A DNA stretch of 35,758 bases from a virus. The position numbers were made by a program, and so were the translations under genes. This document shows positions 11,567 to 21,900 of this stretch, one piece after another. The notes under the pieces are model-generated. The model was given only the letters and a program-made list of their open reading frames with translations. It searched no databases and had not been told where the DNA came from. Each line of letters starts with the position of its first letter. The stretch's first letter is position 1. The stretch spans positions 1 through 35,758 of IMG/VR virus record IMGVR_UViG_3300021130_000009, one strand, 5' to 3'.

Positions 11567-12830
11567 AGATGCCATCGCCAGAGAACGGTTTCCGGCTAAA
11601 TTAAAGTGTTTATTTGAACCTAAAAGTAGCCGGTATAGAATCCTGTACGGTGGGCGCGGCGGCTCAAAATCTTGGGGAATCTCAAGGGCTTTGCTTATTA
11701 AAGGCATTAAATCTACCATTAGGGTGCTATGCGCCCGTGAGTTCCAAACCAGTATTAAGGATTCGGTACATAAGCTATTAAGCGACCAAATCTATGCCAT
11801 GGGATTAGAAGCCCATTATGAGATAACTCAAACCACGATTAGGGGCATAAACGGTACGGAATTCATTTTTGCCGGCATTAAGAACAACATTAATGGCCTT
11901 AAATCTATCGAAGGTATTGATATTTGCTGGGTAGAGGAAGCCAACAACGTTACGGCCCATTCTTGGGATATTCTTATTCCTACTATCCGTAAAGAAGGTT
12001 CAGAGATATGGGTGTCATTTAACCCTGAACTGCCGACAGATGAAACTTATAAGCGGTTTGTCCTAAATCCGCCTGAAAATGCAATAGTCACCAAACTTAA
12101 CTGGAACGACAACCCATATTTCCCTGAAGTATTGGATTTGGAACGCAGAACACTACAAGCACGTGATATAGAGGCATATAACAACGTATGGGAAGGTATT
12201 CCACGTCAGACGATAGATGGTGCCATCTTTGCAAAAGAAATGACTATGGCTGAATTACAGGGCCGTATATGCAATGTGCCATACGATGCAACCAAAGGGG
12301 TACATATTGTGTTCGACCTTGGTTGGAATGACCATACGGCCGTGTGGTTTGTGCAACTGTTCCCAACTGAAACCAGGCTGATACGGTATTTAGAAGATAG
12401 GCAACAGACAATTAGCTATTGGATGGCAAAAATTTCATCATACGGTTACATGATAGATACCATATGGTTGCCGCACGATGCCAAAGCAAAGTCCCTAGGA
12501 ACTGGTCGTTCCATAGAGGAAATTGTACGACAAACTGGCCACATGACAAAAGTTTTAGATAGAGTACCGATTACAGATTCAATTAATGCGGCACGAACAA
12601 TCTTCAGTAAATGCTATTTTGATAGGCAAAATACTGAAGAAGGCTTACAATGCTTAAGACATTACCGATACGAAGTTGACCCTGAAACCAAGCAATTTAG
12701 CCAAAAGCCATTGCATGACCATTATTCAAACGGGGCCGATGCGTTTAGGTACATAGGTTTAATGATTAACGAACCAAGGAAAACGGTTAAAAGGACCATT
12801 CCCCACGTTCAATCTAGCTGGATGGGATAA
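11544..12830 (+). CDS. Terminase large subunit (PBSX/Terminase_3 type)
   Basis: ATG 11544 with GGAA upstream gives 428 residues. Walker A is GGRGGSKS (36-43), Walker B IDICWVEE (125-132) with the catalytic Glu, and a coupling motif SFNPE (158-162). The C-terminal nuclease domain shows FDLGWNDHTAVWF with D258, then LPHDAKAKS and NGADAFRY carrying further acidic ligands. It pumps DNA into the prohead and cuts it; with a P22-like head this is likely headful packaging, which agrees with the circularly permuted ends of this sequence. It is followed after three bases by the portal gene. Confidence 0.9.
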   Translation: MEPSPQIKDAIARERFPAKLKCLFEPKSSRYRILYGGRGGSKSWGISRALLIKGIKSTIRVLCAREFQTSIKDSVHKLLSDQIYAMGLEAHYEITQTTIRGINGTEFIFAGIKNNINGLKSIEGIDICWVEEANNVTAHSWDILIPTIRKEGSEIWVSFNPELPTDETYKRFVLNPPENAIVTKLNWNDNPYFPEVLDLERRTLQARDIEAYNNVWEGIPRQTIDGAIFAKEMTMAELQGRICNVPYDATKGVHIVFDLGWNDHTAVWFVQLFPTETRLIRYLEDRQQTISYWMAKISSYGYMIDTIWLPHDAKAKSLGTGRSIEEIVRQTGHMTKVLDRVPITDSINAARTIFSKCYFDRQNTEEGLQCLRHYRYEVDPETKQFSQKPLHDHYSNGADAFRYIGLMINEPRKTVKRTIPHVQSSWMG

Positions 12831-12833
12831 ATT

Positions 12834-14927
12834 ATGGCTGAAATGGTTGAGTACGAATACGACCCAAGAATTGAAGATGCAAAAGAGTTTTTGCGCTTTG
12901 CGGCTGATGCCGATACTAACAACCGTTCAGAAGCATTAGATGACCTTAAGTTTGCCGGTGGCGACCAATGGCCAGTAGAAATTCAAAATAGCCGTAGCGT
13001 GGAATCGCGCCCATGCTTAACCATTAATAAAGTTGATGCGTATATCCGTCAACTATGTAACCAGCAACGTCAGCAACGCCCAAGGATGAAAGCCCATGGG
13101 ATGAACAATGAAACTGACGAACGAATGGCAGACATTATTACTGGTATTTGCCGTCATATTGAGAATCAATCTAATGCTGACCATGCTTACGATACTGCGT
13201 ATGAATCAGCGGTACGTATGGGATGGGGTTTTTGGCGTGTAAACACACGTTACGTCAACGAAAAGTCATTTGACCAAGAAATCTACATTGATACGATTGA
13301 CAACCCTTTTACCGTATATTTTGACCCCAATTCGGTGCTACCTGACGGTTCAGATGCTGAAAAAGTGTTAATCACAACGGTAATCCCTAAAGTTAATTTC
13401 AGGGCAATGTACCCTGATGCAGAAGATGGAAGCGGATTTACCCAGCGTGGTACAGGCGATTCTGATGCCGAATGGGTAATGAAAGAAGATATTCGTCTTG
13501 CTGAATATTTTTACACAAAGATAGTAAACGCTGACTTAATCCTATTGTCCGATGGCTCCCATGTATATGAAGATGAGATGCCAAGCGAAAAGGTATTAGA
13601 AGCTAATGGCATTTATGAGGTTAGCCGCCGTAGTTCTTGGCGCAAAGAAATCCATTGGTGCAAGCTAACTGGTATGCAAATCCTTGAAGAAGGCCGTTGG
13701 GTAGGCAAACACATTCCTGTTATTCCTACTTATGGCCAGCAATTAGTCATTGAAGGCAAGCGTAAGAAGTTTGGCCTTGTCCGTATGGCTAAAGACCCAC
13801 AAAGAATGTATAACTTTTGGGTTACATCCATTACTGAATCCGTGGCACTTGCTCCAAAAGCAAAGTGGATTATGGCTGAAGGACAGGATGAAGGACACGA
13901 AAATGAATGGGCGCAAGCAAATACCAAAACAATGTCCTATTTGCGTTACAAGCAAACCGATACCGATGGCCAACCGGCACCACCCCCCATCCGCCAAGCA
14001 CCTGAACAACCGCCGGCTGGAATTATGGCGGCGGCGAGTGGAATTAATGCAGATTTACAGGCCGTAGTAGGTATTTTTGACCCTAATCAATTGCCACAAG
14101 GCAACATTAGCGGTAAGGCATTACAAGGTCAACAGATGCAAGTTGACATGACTAATTACCATTATTACGACAATCTGACACGTTCTATTGCCCATACTGG
14201 CCGTATCATTCTTGACCTTATCCCCAAGATTTACGACAAAGAACGGGTAATGCGAATCATTGGCGATGATGGAAAGCCAAAGATTGTAACCATTAATCAA
14301 AAAACAACTGGTGAAAATGGCGTTGATAGGGTGTTAAATGACGTAACCATTGGTGAATATGACATTGTTATGGACACCGGCCCTGGTTATAGCACCAAGC
14401 GCCAAGAAGCCGTTGAATCTATGATGGCCGCTTTGACTGCTAATCCAAACCTATTTGGACAGATTGGTGACTTGGTATTCCGTAATATGGACTTCCCAGG
14501 CGCTGAAATCATTGCTGACCGTCTTGCTTCTATTAATCCATTGGCTAATATTGACGAAGATAGCAAGGTTCCGCCACAAGCCCAAATGCAAATCCAGCAA
14601 ATGCAACAAGCATTACAACAAATGGCCCAACAGAACCAGCAATTGCAGATGGCTATTAAACAACGTCAGGACGTTGAGCAAGTTAAACAAGCCCATGAGG
14701 ACCAAAGAGCCATGCTCAATGCCCAAGTTAAAGTTCATGACCAAAATACTAGGTCAATTACTAGCCAAAACAAGATGGAAATTGAAGCTTTGACTGACTT
14801 AATCTTGCATCACATGGACACAAGACGTTTAGAGAAAGAAATAGCGGCAAGAAACGAAGAACAATACGGTTTTGCTAAAGAAGCAAATGCCGAATTAGGA
14901 CAAGGAAATCTTGCACAACCGCAATAA
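12834..14927 (+). CDS. Portal protein, P22-like
   Basis: A 697-residue protein close in size to P22 gp1 (725). AKEFLRFAADADTNNRSEAL, DLKFAGGDQWP and CLTINKVDAYIRQLCNQQRQ near the N-terminus, then ESAVRMGWGFWRV and DPNSVLPDGSDAEKV, are characteristic of the P22 portal family. The C-terminus from about residue 575 is a Gln/Met-rich coiled coil (QMQIQQMQQALQQMAQQNQQ), corresponding to the barrel of P22 portal. Twelve copies form the DNA channel at one capsid vertex and bind the terminase and then gp4. Confidence 0.92.
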   Translation: MAEMVEYEYDPRIEDAKEFLRFAADADTNNRSEALDDLKFAGGDQWPVEIQNSRSVESRPCLTINKVDAYIRQLCNQQRQQRPRMKAHGMNNETDERMADIITGICRHIENQSNADHAYDTAYESAVRMGWGFWRVNTRYVNEKSFDQEIYIDTIDNPFTVYFDPNSVLPDGSDAEKVLITTVIPKVNFRAMYPDAEDGSGFTQRGTGDSDAEWVMKEDIRLAEYFYTKIVNADLILLSDGSHVYEDEMPSEKVLEANGIYEVSRRSSWRKEIHWCKLTGMQILEEGRWVGKHIPVIPTYGQQLVIEGKRKKFGLVRMAKDPQRMYNFWVTSITESVALAPKAKWIMAEGQDEGHENEWAQANTKTMSYLRYKQTDTDGQPAPPPIRQAPEQPPAGIMAAASGINADLQAVVGIFDPNQLPQGNISGKALQGQQMQVDMTNYHYYDNLTRSIAHTGRIILDLIPKIYDKERVMRIIGDDGKPKIVTINQKTTGENGVDRVLNDVTIGEYDIVMDTGPGYSTKRQEAVESMMAALTANPNLFGQIGDLVFRNMDFPGAEIIADRLASINPLANIDEDSKVPPQAQMQIQQMQQALQQMAQQNQQLQMAIKQRQDVEQVKQAHEDQRAMLNAQVKVHDQNTRSITSQNKMEIEALTDLILHHMDTRRLEKEIAARNEEQYGFAKEANAELGQGNLAQPQ

Positions 14928-14988
14928 ACTGTTGTAATATAGTAACAACCTACCGTTGGGTTCAGCGGGTTAAATCTTGGAGTTATCC

Positions 14989-15912
14989 ATGGCAGAAGCA
15001 AATGTAGCAGAACGTTTGGCAACGAACGTAGTAACAAGTGAAAATTTAGTTGAATGGAACGTTAATAAGTTAGGTTTAGCTACCGAACCGGCCAATACTG
15101 CGGCTGAAACTGTTGAGGAAACTCCAGTAACAGAGCCAGTAGCCGAAGAAGGTGAGAGTGAACCAGCCGTAACTGAACAGGAAACGACCGAAACAGAGGA
15201 ACGGAAACCCAACCCAAAGTTGGAAAAGCGGTTTTCAGAGTTAACCAAGGCACGTAAAGCGGCAGAGGAATCAGCCGCACAAGAACGTCAAGCCAGGGAA
15301 GCTTTGGAAGCTAGATTAGCGGCATTAGAAGGACAAAGCGCGCCCCAAAGGGCACAAAATGTCAATTTAAAGCCAAGTCCTGATGACTATGCTGATGCGT
15401 TTAAATACGCTGAAGCGTTAGCAGAATGGTCAGCTAATGAAGCAGTAGCAAGACGTGAACAGGAAATTAAGCAACAAGCCGAACAGGCCAAGCAACAAGA
15501 AGTATTAAAGACTTGGCAACAAAAGCTTGATGCGGTTAAAAGCGAATTACCTGATTACGAAGATATGGTTGCAAGTAGCACAGTTTCAGTAAATGATGCG
15601 GTGCGTGATGCAATCTTGGAAAGTGATGTAGGTCCTAGGATTCTGTATGAACTAGCTTCAGACGATGAATTAGGCGCCAAAATTGCTAACCTATCTACTG
15701 CCCAAGCTTTGAAAATGATTGGTAAGTTGGAAGCGAAGTTTGAGGTGCAAGCCGAAGAACCAGCTAAAAGTAAGCCTGTTGCGGTGAAGTCAAATGCACC
15801 AAAACCTATTAATCCTATTCGTGGGACCGGCAGTCAAAGCGTATATACAGATGGTGAACAACTGGAATATCAAGCTTACAGAGCCGCCCGCAAAGCTGGA
15901 AAGATTCGTTAA
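14989..15912 (+). CDS. Scaffolding protein, P22-like
   Basis: ATG 14989 with GGAG eight bases upstream gives 307 residues (P22 scaffold has 303). The N-terminal 75 residues are very acidic (EETPVTEPVAEEGESEPAVT), the middle is a long charged coiled coil (KARKAAEESAAQERQAREAL), and the C-terminus ends basic (YQAYRAARKAGKIR), the coat-binding helix layout of P22 scaffold. It lies between portal and coat, its normal place. It directs coat assembly and leaves the prohead before packaging. Confidence 0.85.
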   Translation: MAEANVAERLATNVVTSENLVEWNVNKLGLATEPANTAAETVEETPVTEPVAEEGESEPAVTEQETTETEERKPNPKLEKRFSELTKARKAAEESAAQERQAREALEARLAALEGQSAPQRAQNVNLKPSPDDYADAFKYAEALAEWSANEAVARREQEIKQQAEQAKQQEVLKTWQQKLDAVKSELPDYEDMVASSTVSVNDAVRDAILESDVGPRILYELASDDELGAKIANLSTAQALKMIGKLEAKFEVQAEEPAKSKPVAVKSNAPKPINPIRGTGSQSVYTDGEQLEYQAYRAARKAGKIR

Positions 15913-15950
15913 GGTAACAATTTAATTTAATCCTAAAAGGAACTTGCATC

Positions 15951-17195
15951 ATGCCAAATAATTTATTAACCATTAGCAAAATCACTAACGAAGCGTTAAT
16001 GGTTTTGGAAAACGAACTAACATTTACTTCTGAAGTTGACCGTAACTATGACGACCAATTTGCAGTTGTTGGCGGCAAAATCGGTGCTACTGTAAACGTA
16101 CGCCGTCCTGGTCGTTTCATCGGTACAACTGGCCCAGCATTGAACGTTGAAGATTTTAACGAAACTTCTGTACCAGTAACATTGTCAACACAGTTCCACG
16201 TTGACACACAGTTCACTACACAAGATTTGGCATTATCTTTAGATATGTTCTCTGACCGTGTATTGAAGCCAGCCGTTGCCGCTATTGCCAACAAAATCGA
16301 CCGTGATGGTTTGTTTATGGCTAAAAACAATACTGCAAACATCGTTGGTACTGCCGGTACACCCCCAACTGGTTTGATTACTTATCTGACTGCCGCCGCT
16401 TACCTTGATTCTGAAGGTGCACCACGTGACGGTCGCCGTTCTTGCATCGTTGAGCCATTTACATCTGCAACTATCGTTGATAGCTTAAAAGGTTTGTTCG
16501 TTCCACAAGAAGCAATTGGCGAACAGTACCGTAAGGGCTTGATGGGTCGTGATTCAGGTGGTATGAACTGGAAGATGGACCAAAACGTTCAAGCACAAAC
16601 ATTCGGTAGCTACTCCGGTGCTACATTGTCTTGCAACTTGACAACTACTACTGGTATTTTGACTTCCGGTTGGGCTCAAACTTCCACAATCGTTGTTGGT
16701 GCTACTTCTGCCGCCGCTACATTGAACCAAGGTGATACATTCACTATTAATGGTGTGTATGCAGTTAACCCACAAAACCGTCAAGCTTATGGTTCAGGTA
16801 AACTCCGTTCATTCGTTGTTACTTCTACTACTGCTATCGGTTCCGGTAGTACTGCTTCTGTTACTGTTTCCCCAGCATTGATTTCTGCTGGTCAGTTCCA
16901 AAACGTAAGCATTACTGCTACTGGTTCACAAACTGTTAACCCATTTAACAACACCGGTATTCTTTCCCCACAAAACATCATCATGCACCGCAATGCCTTT
17001 ACTTTGGCAGTAGCGGACCTTGAATTGCCTGAAGGCGTTCATTTTGCTGGTCGTGCAAGTGACAAAGAAATTGGCTTGTCAATGCGTGTTGTTCGTCAAT
17101 ACACAATTAACAACGATAGTATTCCTACTCGTTTGGACGTTCTGTATGGTTGGGCACCACTCTATCCTGAACTCGCTTGCCGTGTAGCCGCCTAA
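15951..17195 (+). CDS. Major capsid protein, P22 coat type
   Basis: A 414-residue protein (P22 gp5: 430). EVDRNYDDQFAVVGGKIGAT, VNVRRPGRF and the inserted beta domain with GDTFTINGVYAVNPQNRQAY followed by FVVTSTTA match P22 coat, including its I-domain. LPEGVHFAGRA and RLDVLYGWAPLYPELACRV close the HK97 core. AAAAGGAAC precedes the ATG. A strong intrinsic terminator follows the gene, which would limit read-through and set a high coat-to-tail ratio. Confidence 0.92.
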   Translation: MPNNLLTISKITNEALMVLENELTFTSEVDRNYDDQFAVVGGKIGATVNVRRPGRFIGTTGPALNVEDFNETSVPVTLSTQFHVDTQFTTQDLALSLDMFSDRVLKPAVAAIANKIDRDGLFMAKNNTANIVGTAGTPPTGLITYLTAAAYLDSEGAPRDGRRSCIVEPFTSATIVDSLKGLFVPQEAIGEQYRKGLMGRDSGGMNWKMDQNVQAQTFGSYSGATLSCNLTTTTGILTSGWAQTSTIVVGATSAAATLNQGDTFTINGVYAVNPQNRQAYGSGKLRSFVVTSTTAIGSGSTASVTVSPALISAGQFQNVSITATGSQTVNPFNNTGILSPQNIIMHRNAFTLAVADLELPEGVHFAGRASDKEIGLSMRVVRQYTINNDSIPTRLDVLYGWAPLYPELACRVAA

Positions 17196-17204
17196 TAGGT
17201 AATC

Positions 17205-17229
17205 GTGGGGCCTAAAAACCCCACTTTTT
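17205..17229 (+). terminator. Intrinsic terminator after coat gene
   Basis: GTGGGG-CCTAAAAA-CCCCAC followed by TTTTT: six G-C rich pairs, an eight-base loop and a T-run. It lies nine bases after the coat stop codon. Confidence 0.85.
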
Positions 17230-17252
17230 AAACAATTTTTAAGGAATAAATC

Positions 17253-17678
17253 ATGAGCAATCCAGGACCAGCATCAACCCAAACGATTCACCCATCAAAT
17301 CTAGCTTCTAATCAAGCTATCCGTTTGATTGCAGTATTAGTCGGCGCCAATTTGGGCCAAGGCAACAATACTGATTTGGTAATCCCTGTTCAAAACACAA
17401 CTAACTTTTCAGTTAGCAACGTTATCGTTACAAACGCATCTACAAGCTTGTCATCGGCTACTATTGGCCTATATCCAGCCGCTAATGCTCAAGGTACCGC
17501 TATTGTTGCTGGCGCTACTGCACTATCAGCTAATACTGGTGCCACAGTAGTTAACCAATTGACTGTTGCTTCTACTGCTACCCAAGCTGAACAGTATTTA
17601 TATGTTCGTATTGGTACTGCACAAGCCGCTACCGCAGATATTTATGTTTACGGTTACGACTTTAGCAACTACTCGTAA
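17253..17678 (+). CDS. Small beta-rich structural protein, candidate decoration protein
   Basis: A 141-residue protein rich in Ala, Thr, Ser and Asn with alternating hydrophobic residues (FSVSNVIVTNASTSLSSATI, QYLYVRIGTAQAATADIYVY), as in beta-sandwich capsid decoration proteins. It lies between two terminators, so it is expressed as a separate unit or by read-through from the coat gene. AAGGAA precedes the ATG. No family is recognised; role inferred from position and composition. Confidence 0.6.
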   Translation: MSNPGPASTQTIHPSNLASNQAIRLIAVLVGANLGQGNNTDLVIPVQNTTNFSVSNVIVTNASTSLSSATIGLYPAANAQGTAIVAGATALSANTGATVVNQLTVASTATQAEQYLYVRIGTAQAATADIYVYGYDFSNYS

Positions 17679-17699
17679 TACCATGCAGTAAAAGGATGG

Positions 17700-17728
17700 A
17701 AGCCGCCCCCAAAAAGGGTGGCTTTTTT
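17700..17728 (+). terminator. Intrinsic terminator
   Basis: AAGCC-G-CCC pairs with GGG-T-GGCTT across CCAAAAA (one G-U pair), followed by a run of T. It lies 21 bases after the stop of the 141-residue gene. No clear promoter for the genes to the right is visible, so some read-through is expected. Confidence 0.85.
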
Positions 17729-17773
17729 CCTATTTACGAATATAATTAATCATCCTAATTTAAAGGAAAAATC

Positions 17774-18097
17774 ATGTCATCTACTACCGTTACACGTGGC
17801 AATGCTCACGAAACTTTTTACATTTCTGTACCTTTAACGCCTACCGCAGTTGCAACCGCTGGCGCATCACAAACTTATGCTTTGCCTGGCTTACAAACAA
17901 CTGACCTAGTATTTGTTCAAGGCGTTGTTGGTTCACAAACTGCTGGTGTTGTTGCCGCTGAAGCTGATTGTTTGGCCGCTAACGTATTGACTGTTCAATG
18001 GGTTAATGCAACTGGTTCTAGTGCAACTCCAGCAACCGGTAATTACATTATTCAAATTACACGTGCTGAAGGCCCATTGCCAGCAACGGCGGTGTAA
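17774..18097 (+). CDS. Small beta-rich virion protein
   Basis: A 107-residue protein of Ala/Thr/Val-rich strands (YISVPLTPTAVATAGASQTY, DLVFVQGVVGSQTAGVV, GNYIIQITRAEGPLP). AAAGGAAAA lies before the ATG. The composition and place just after the coat suggest a capsid surface protein. I cannot assign a family. Confidence 0.6.
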   Translation: MSSTTVTRGNAHETFYISVPLTPTAVATAGASQTYALPGLQTTDLVFVQGVVGSQTAGVVAAEADCLAANVLTVQWVNATGSSATPATGNYIIQITRAEGPLPATAV

Positions 18098-18099
18098 TC

Positions 18100-18453
18100 A
18101 TGGCTAATACATCAGTATATCGGTTCGTAGGCCCTACAACGGCTATTACCGTTACTGGTACGGCTTCAACCGCGGTTACGATTACCCCAGCCGGTAATGA
18201 CCAAATTAACTATTGTGGTTTTCTAAACACTTCAGCTAATCCGGTTGCAGTTACCATTGCCCCAGTTGTTCAGGGTACTGGTACTGCCGCGGCCGCAGTT
18301 TTGCCTACTGGCGGAAATAGCAGTCAATCATTTGTGCTTGGTGTAACCATGTCACAACCAACAGTAATCGCAGTTCCACCATTGTTTTCTATTACTGCAA
18401 TCGGTACTTCAGGTACTACTTTGTATGTAATGCCAATGGCTGACCAATCGTAA
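18100..18453 (+). CDS. Small beta-rich virion protein
   Basis: A 117-residue protein starting two bases after the previous stop. Strand-like repeats of V/T (TAITVTGTASTAVTITPAG, NPVAVTIAPVVQGTG, PTVIAVPPLFSITAIG) point to an all-beta fold. Likely a head or fibre accessory, translated together with its neighbours. Unrecognised family. Confidence 0.6.
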   Translation: MANTSVYRFVGPTTAITVTGTASTAVTITPAGNDQINYCGFLNTSANPVAVTIAPVVQGTGTAAAAVLPTGGNSSQSFVLGVTMSQPTVIAVPPLFSITAIGTSGTTLYVMPMADQS

Positions 18454-18463
18454 GGAAATAACC

Positions 18464-18952
18464 ATGTCCAGTACCAATCAAGTCGCAAACACTTCAACAA
18501 CTCAAATCGTACCCGTACAGGCTACATTTAATTCTGCTGGTGTGTGTACCGGTTTGATTGGTCCTGGCGGTCAAGTATTTTCACCACCATTAAGCGGTAA
18601 TGCAGAAAACCCATCTACATTGTCTATGGGTGGCAATTTAATCGCTACTACTACATTACCTACGATTTCTTCAGGATTTGGTACAAGCCCTACAATTTCT
18701 GCCGTTAACACATTTGTATTTAAAATTGTTGTTGGTACTGGTGGCGCCGCAAACGGAACAATTACATTACCAACTGCAACTAATGGTTGGTTAGCTTTTG
18801 CCGCTGATGTTACAAGTGGAAGCACATTATTTTTACAGTTAACAGGAAGCACAACAACTTCTGTAACATTTACTAGCTTTTCAGTAACAACTGGTGCCGC
18901 TTCACCAATGTCCGCCGGTGACGTTATTTTAGTTAACGCTTTAGCTTATTAA
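18464..18952 (+). CDS. Beta-rich virion protein sharing an N-terminal module with the large fibre
   Basis: A 162-residue protein. Residues about 17-40, IVPVQATFNSAGVCTGLIGP, align with LLPVQAYFNADGSFNTFIGQ at the start of the 1041-residue fibre encoded next. The remainder is a Gly/Thr-rich beta segment (TPTISAVNTFVFKIVVGTGG is typical of its texture). A shared short start in adjacent structural genes suggests a common attachment site on the virion, or a partial duplication of the fibre gene. AAGGAAA is upstream. Confidence 0.6.
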   Translation: MSSTNQVANTSTTQIVPVQATFNSAGVCTGLIGPGGQVFSPPLSGNAENPSTLSMGGNLIATTTLPTISSGFGTSPTISAVNTFVFKIVVGTGGAANGTITLPTATNGWLAFAADVTSGSTLFLQLTGSTTTSVTFTSFSVTTGAASPMSAGDVILVNALAY

Positions 18953-18960
18953 GGTCAGTT

Positions 18961-21900
18961 ATGACTAGTCCATCAAATTCTGCGGTACAGAATTTACTGC
19001 CAGTTCAAGCGTATTTCAACGCTGACGGCAGTTTTAATACTTTTATTGGTCAAGGTAAGCCGTTTTATGCGACTTCCAATCCTGTTCAATCAGGGTTAAC
19101 CATAACAAATTCCACATTGGATTCAAGTCCAATTGGAGCAACTACACCGTCAACTGGTGCATTTACTAGCTTTAGCACAACGACCGGAACCATTAGCACT
19201 AATGCTTCAGGTGCAACTGACATTGTTAACTTGTTAACTTTGCAATCTTATGCCGCTGGAATTAGCTGGAAAAACCCAGTAACCGCCGCTACAACTGCAA
19301 ACATTACATTGTCAGGCCCACAAACCATTGATGGCGTGGCCGTAGTTGCTGGCAATACAGTATTGGTTAAAAACCAAACTACATCTTCACAAAACGGTAT
19401 TTATCAAGTAAATGCTGGCGCCTGGACTTATGCAACTGGTTGCACAACATGGGCTCAATATGTAAGCGCTTTAGTATTTGTTGAATACGGTGGACAAGCC
19501 GGTTCAGCATGGTATTGCACGGCACAACCAGGTGGAACACTTGGCACAACTGCAATGACATGGAGCAACTTTAGCGTTTCTTCAACATATACCGCTGGTA
19601 CTGGATTAACTTTATCCGGCTATCAATTTAGCATTACCCCAGTAGGAACTGCTGGAACTTATGGTTCTGCTTCTAGCGTTCCTGTAATTACTACTAATGC
19701 AAGCGGTCAAGTATCAAGCGTTACAAATACTTCTATTGCTATTAACGGCAATCAAATTACTAGTGGAACTGTTGGTTCTAGCTATATTAGCGGTTCATAC
19801 ACAGGAATTACAGGCGTTGGTACTCTAACTGCTGGTACATGGAACGCAAGCGTTATTAGCGCTTTATATGGCGGTACAGGCGTTGCTGGAACATTAACTG
19901 GCGTTCTTTATGGTAATGGAACAAGCGCCCATACAGTAGCAACTGCCGCACAATTGGTATCTGCAATCGGTACAACTGCCGTTACTAATTCTACAAACAC
20001 AACAAATCTGTTGGGTGGTGCGGCTGGCTCATTGCCTTATCAAAGTTCAGCTAATACAACAACTTTCTTGGCCGCTGGTACAAATGGTCAATACTTAACA
20101 TTGTCATCCGGTGTACCAACATGGACTACATTGCCAACTATTGTTTCTTCATTTAGTGCTGGTACAACTGGATTTACACCTTCAACTGCTACTACTGGTG
20201 CAGTCACTTTAAGCGGAACATTGAATGTAGCTAATGGTGGTACAGGAGTTACTACTTCAACTGGTTCAGGTAGCAATGTATTAAATACAAGCCCTACACT
20301 TGTGACCCCAATTTTGGGTTCTGCAACTGCAACTAACTTAAATATTGGTACTCTTACCTATACACCAGCTAATGCGCTTATTTCTTCACAAAGTTCAGTA
20401 TCTACTTACAACCAAATTATTCTTCAAAATAGCAACACAGGAGCTACTGCTTCTGCTGACTTTATTGTAAATAATTCAAATTCTACTGATTCCACCTATT
20501 ATGGTGATTTTGGTATGAACAGTAGTGGATTTACTGGTTCAGGTGCATTTAACCAAGCTAATAATGTCTATTTAACTTCTACTACTGCTGATTTAGCTAT
20601 TGGAACTACAACTTCTAATGCTATTCACTTTGTAGTAAATGGTGGTGCTACTGATGCCGCAACAATTACAAGTGGCGGACAATTCCAAACAACTGCCGAT
20701 GCTTCTATATCAGGTCTTACTGTTGGTAAGGGTGGTGGTAATACTTCTACAAATACTGCTTTGGGTGTAAGTGCATTAGCAACTTCGCCTTATGGAAATA
20801 CAACTGGGGTTGGTTATCAAACTTTATTCGGTGGCGGCGGTGGAAATGAAACAGGACTAGGTTATCAAGTTTTATACAACGCAACATCATCAAGTGGTGG
20901 TAATGTCGGTGTTGGCGCTAGAGCATTATATTCAAACACTAATGGGACATCATCAGTCGGAGTTGGTTATCAAGCCCTTTACTCAAACACCACCTTATCT
21001 AACAACACTGCAGTTGGCTATCAAGCTGGATATAGCAATACCGCTGGGGTAATAAACGCATTTGGTAGTGGAGCTTTATATTCCAATACAAGTGGAACAG
21101 ATATTTCTGCTTTTGGTGTAAATACGCTTTATGCTAATACTACTGGTAGTGAAAATTCTGCTTTTGGTGTTGCTTCATTGCGCTACAACACTACTGGTTC
21201 TAACAATACTGCCGTAGGAACAACAGCTTTATATAACAACACCACCGCTTCTAACAACACAGCAGTAGGTTATCAGGCAGGTTATACAAATACTACTGCA
21301 ACAGGTCAAACATTTATTGGCTATCAAGCTGGATATACTTCTAATGGAAACTACAATACTTGTATTGGTGAAGCGGCTGGCTATAGCTTAACAACTGGTG
21401 TAGGTAACTGTTTTGTTAGTTCAGGATATAGTGCTGCTGGTTATACAGTAACAACTGGTTCATACAATACTGTTCTTGGTGGCTATAATGGCAATCAAGG
21501 CGGTCTAAACATCAGTACATCAAGTAACTACATTGTGTTATCTGATGGTGCTGGCAATCCTAGAGGTATTTTTGATAATAATGGTGCCTTCTTTGTTAAT
21601 GGTGTTTTTGGTAGTGGTGCTGGCATTTCTTCAACATCAGCAACATCAGCAATTCAATGTTTTACAGCATGGAATCAAGGAACATCTGGAACAAGATATT
21701 TGCATTATTTTGGTTCAGGAGCAACATTTAGTGCTGTTGGTTCTATTACTTACAACGGAACAAATACACTTTACAACGCAACTTCTGACCAACGATTAAA
21801 AGAAAATATTGTTGATGCTGGTTCAGGCTTGGCAAAATTAGCAAATGTAAAAATTCGCAGTTTTGACTGGATTTCAAATAAACAACAAGTTGATTTTGGA

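Noticed and set aside
20750-21480. CRISPR array or diversity-generating repeat in the fibre gene
   Set aside because: The repeats are imperfect, in frame and encode YadA-like protein repeats; no reverse transcriptase or spacer structure is present.
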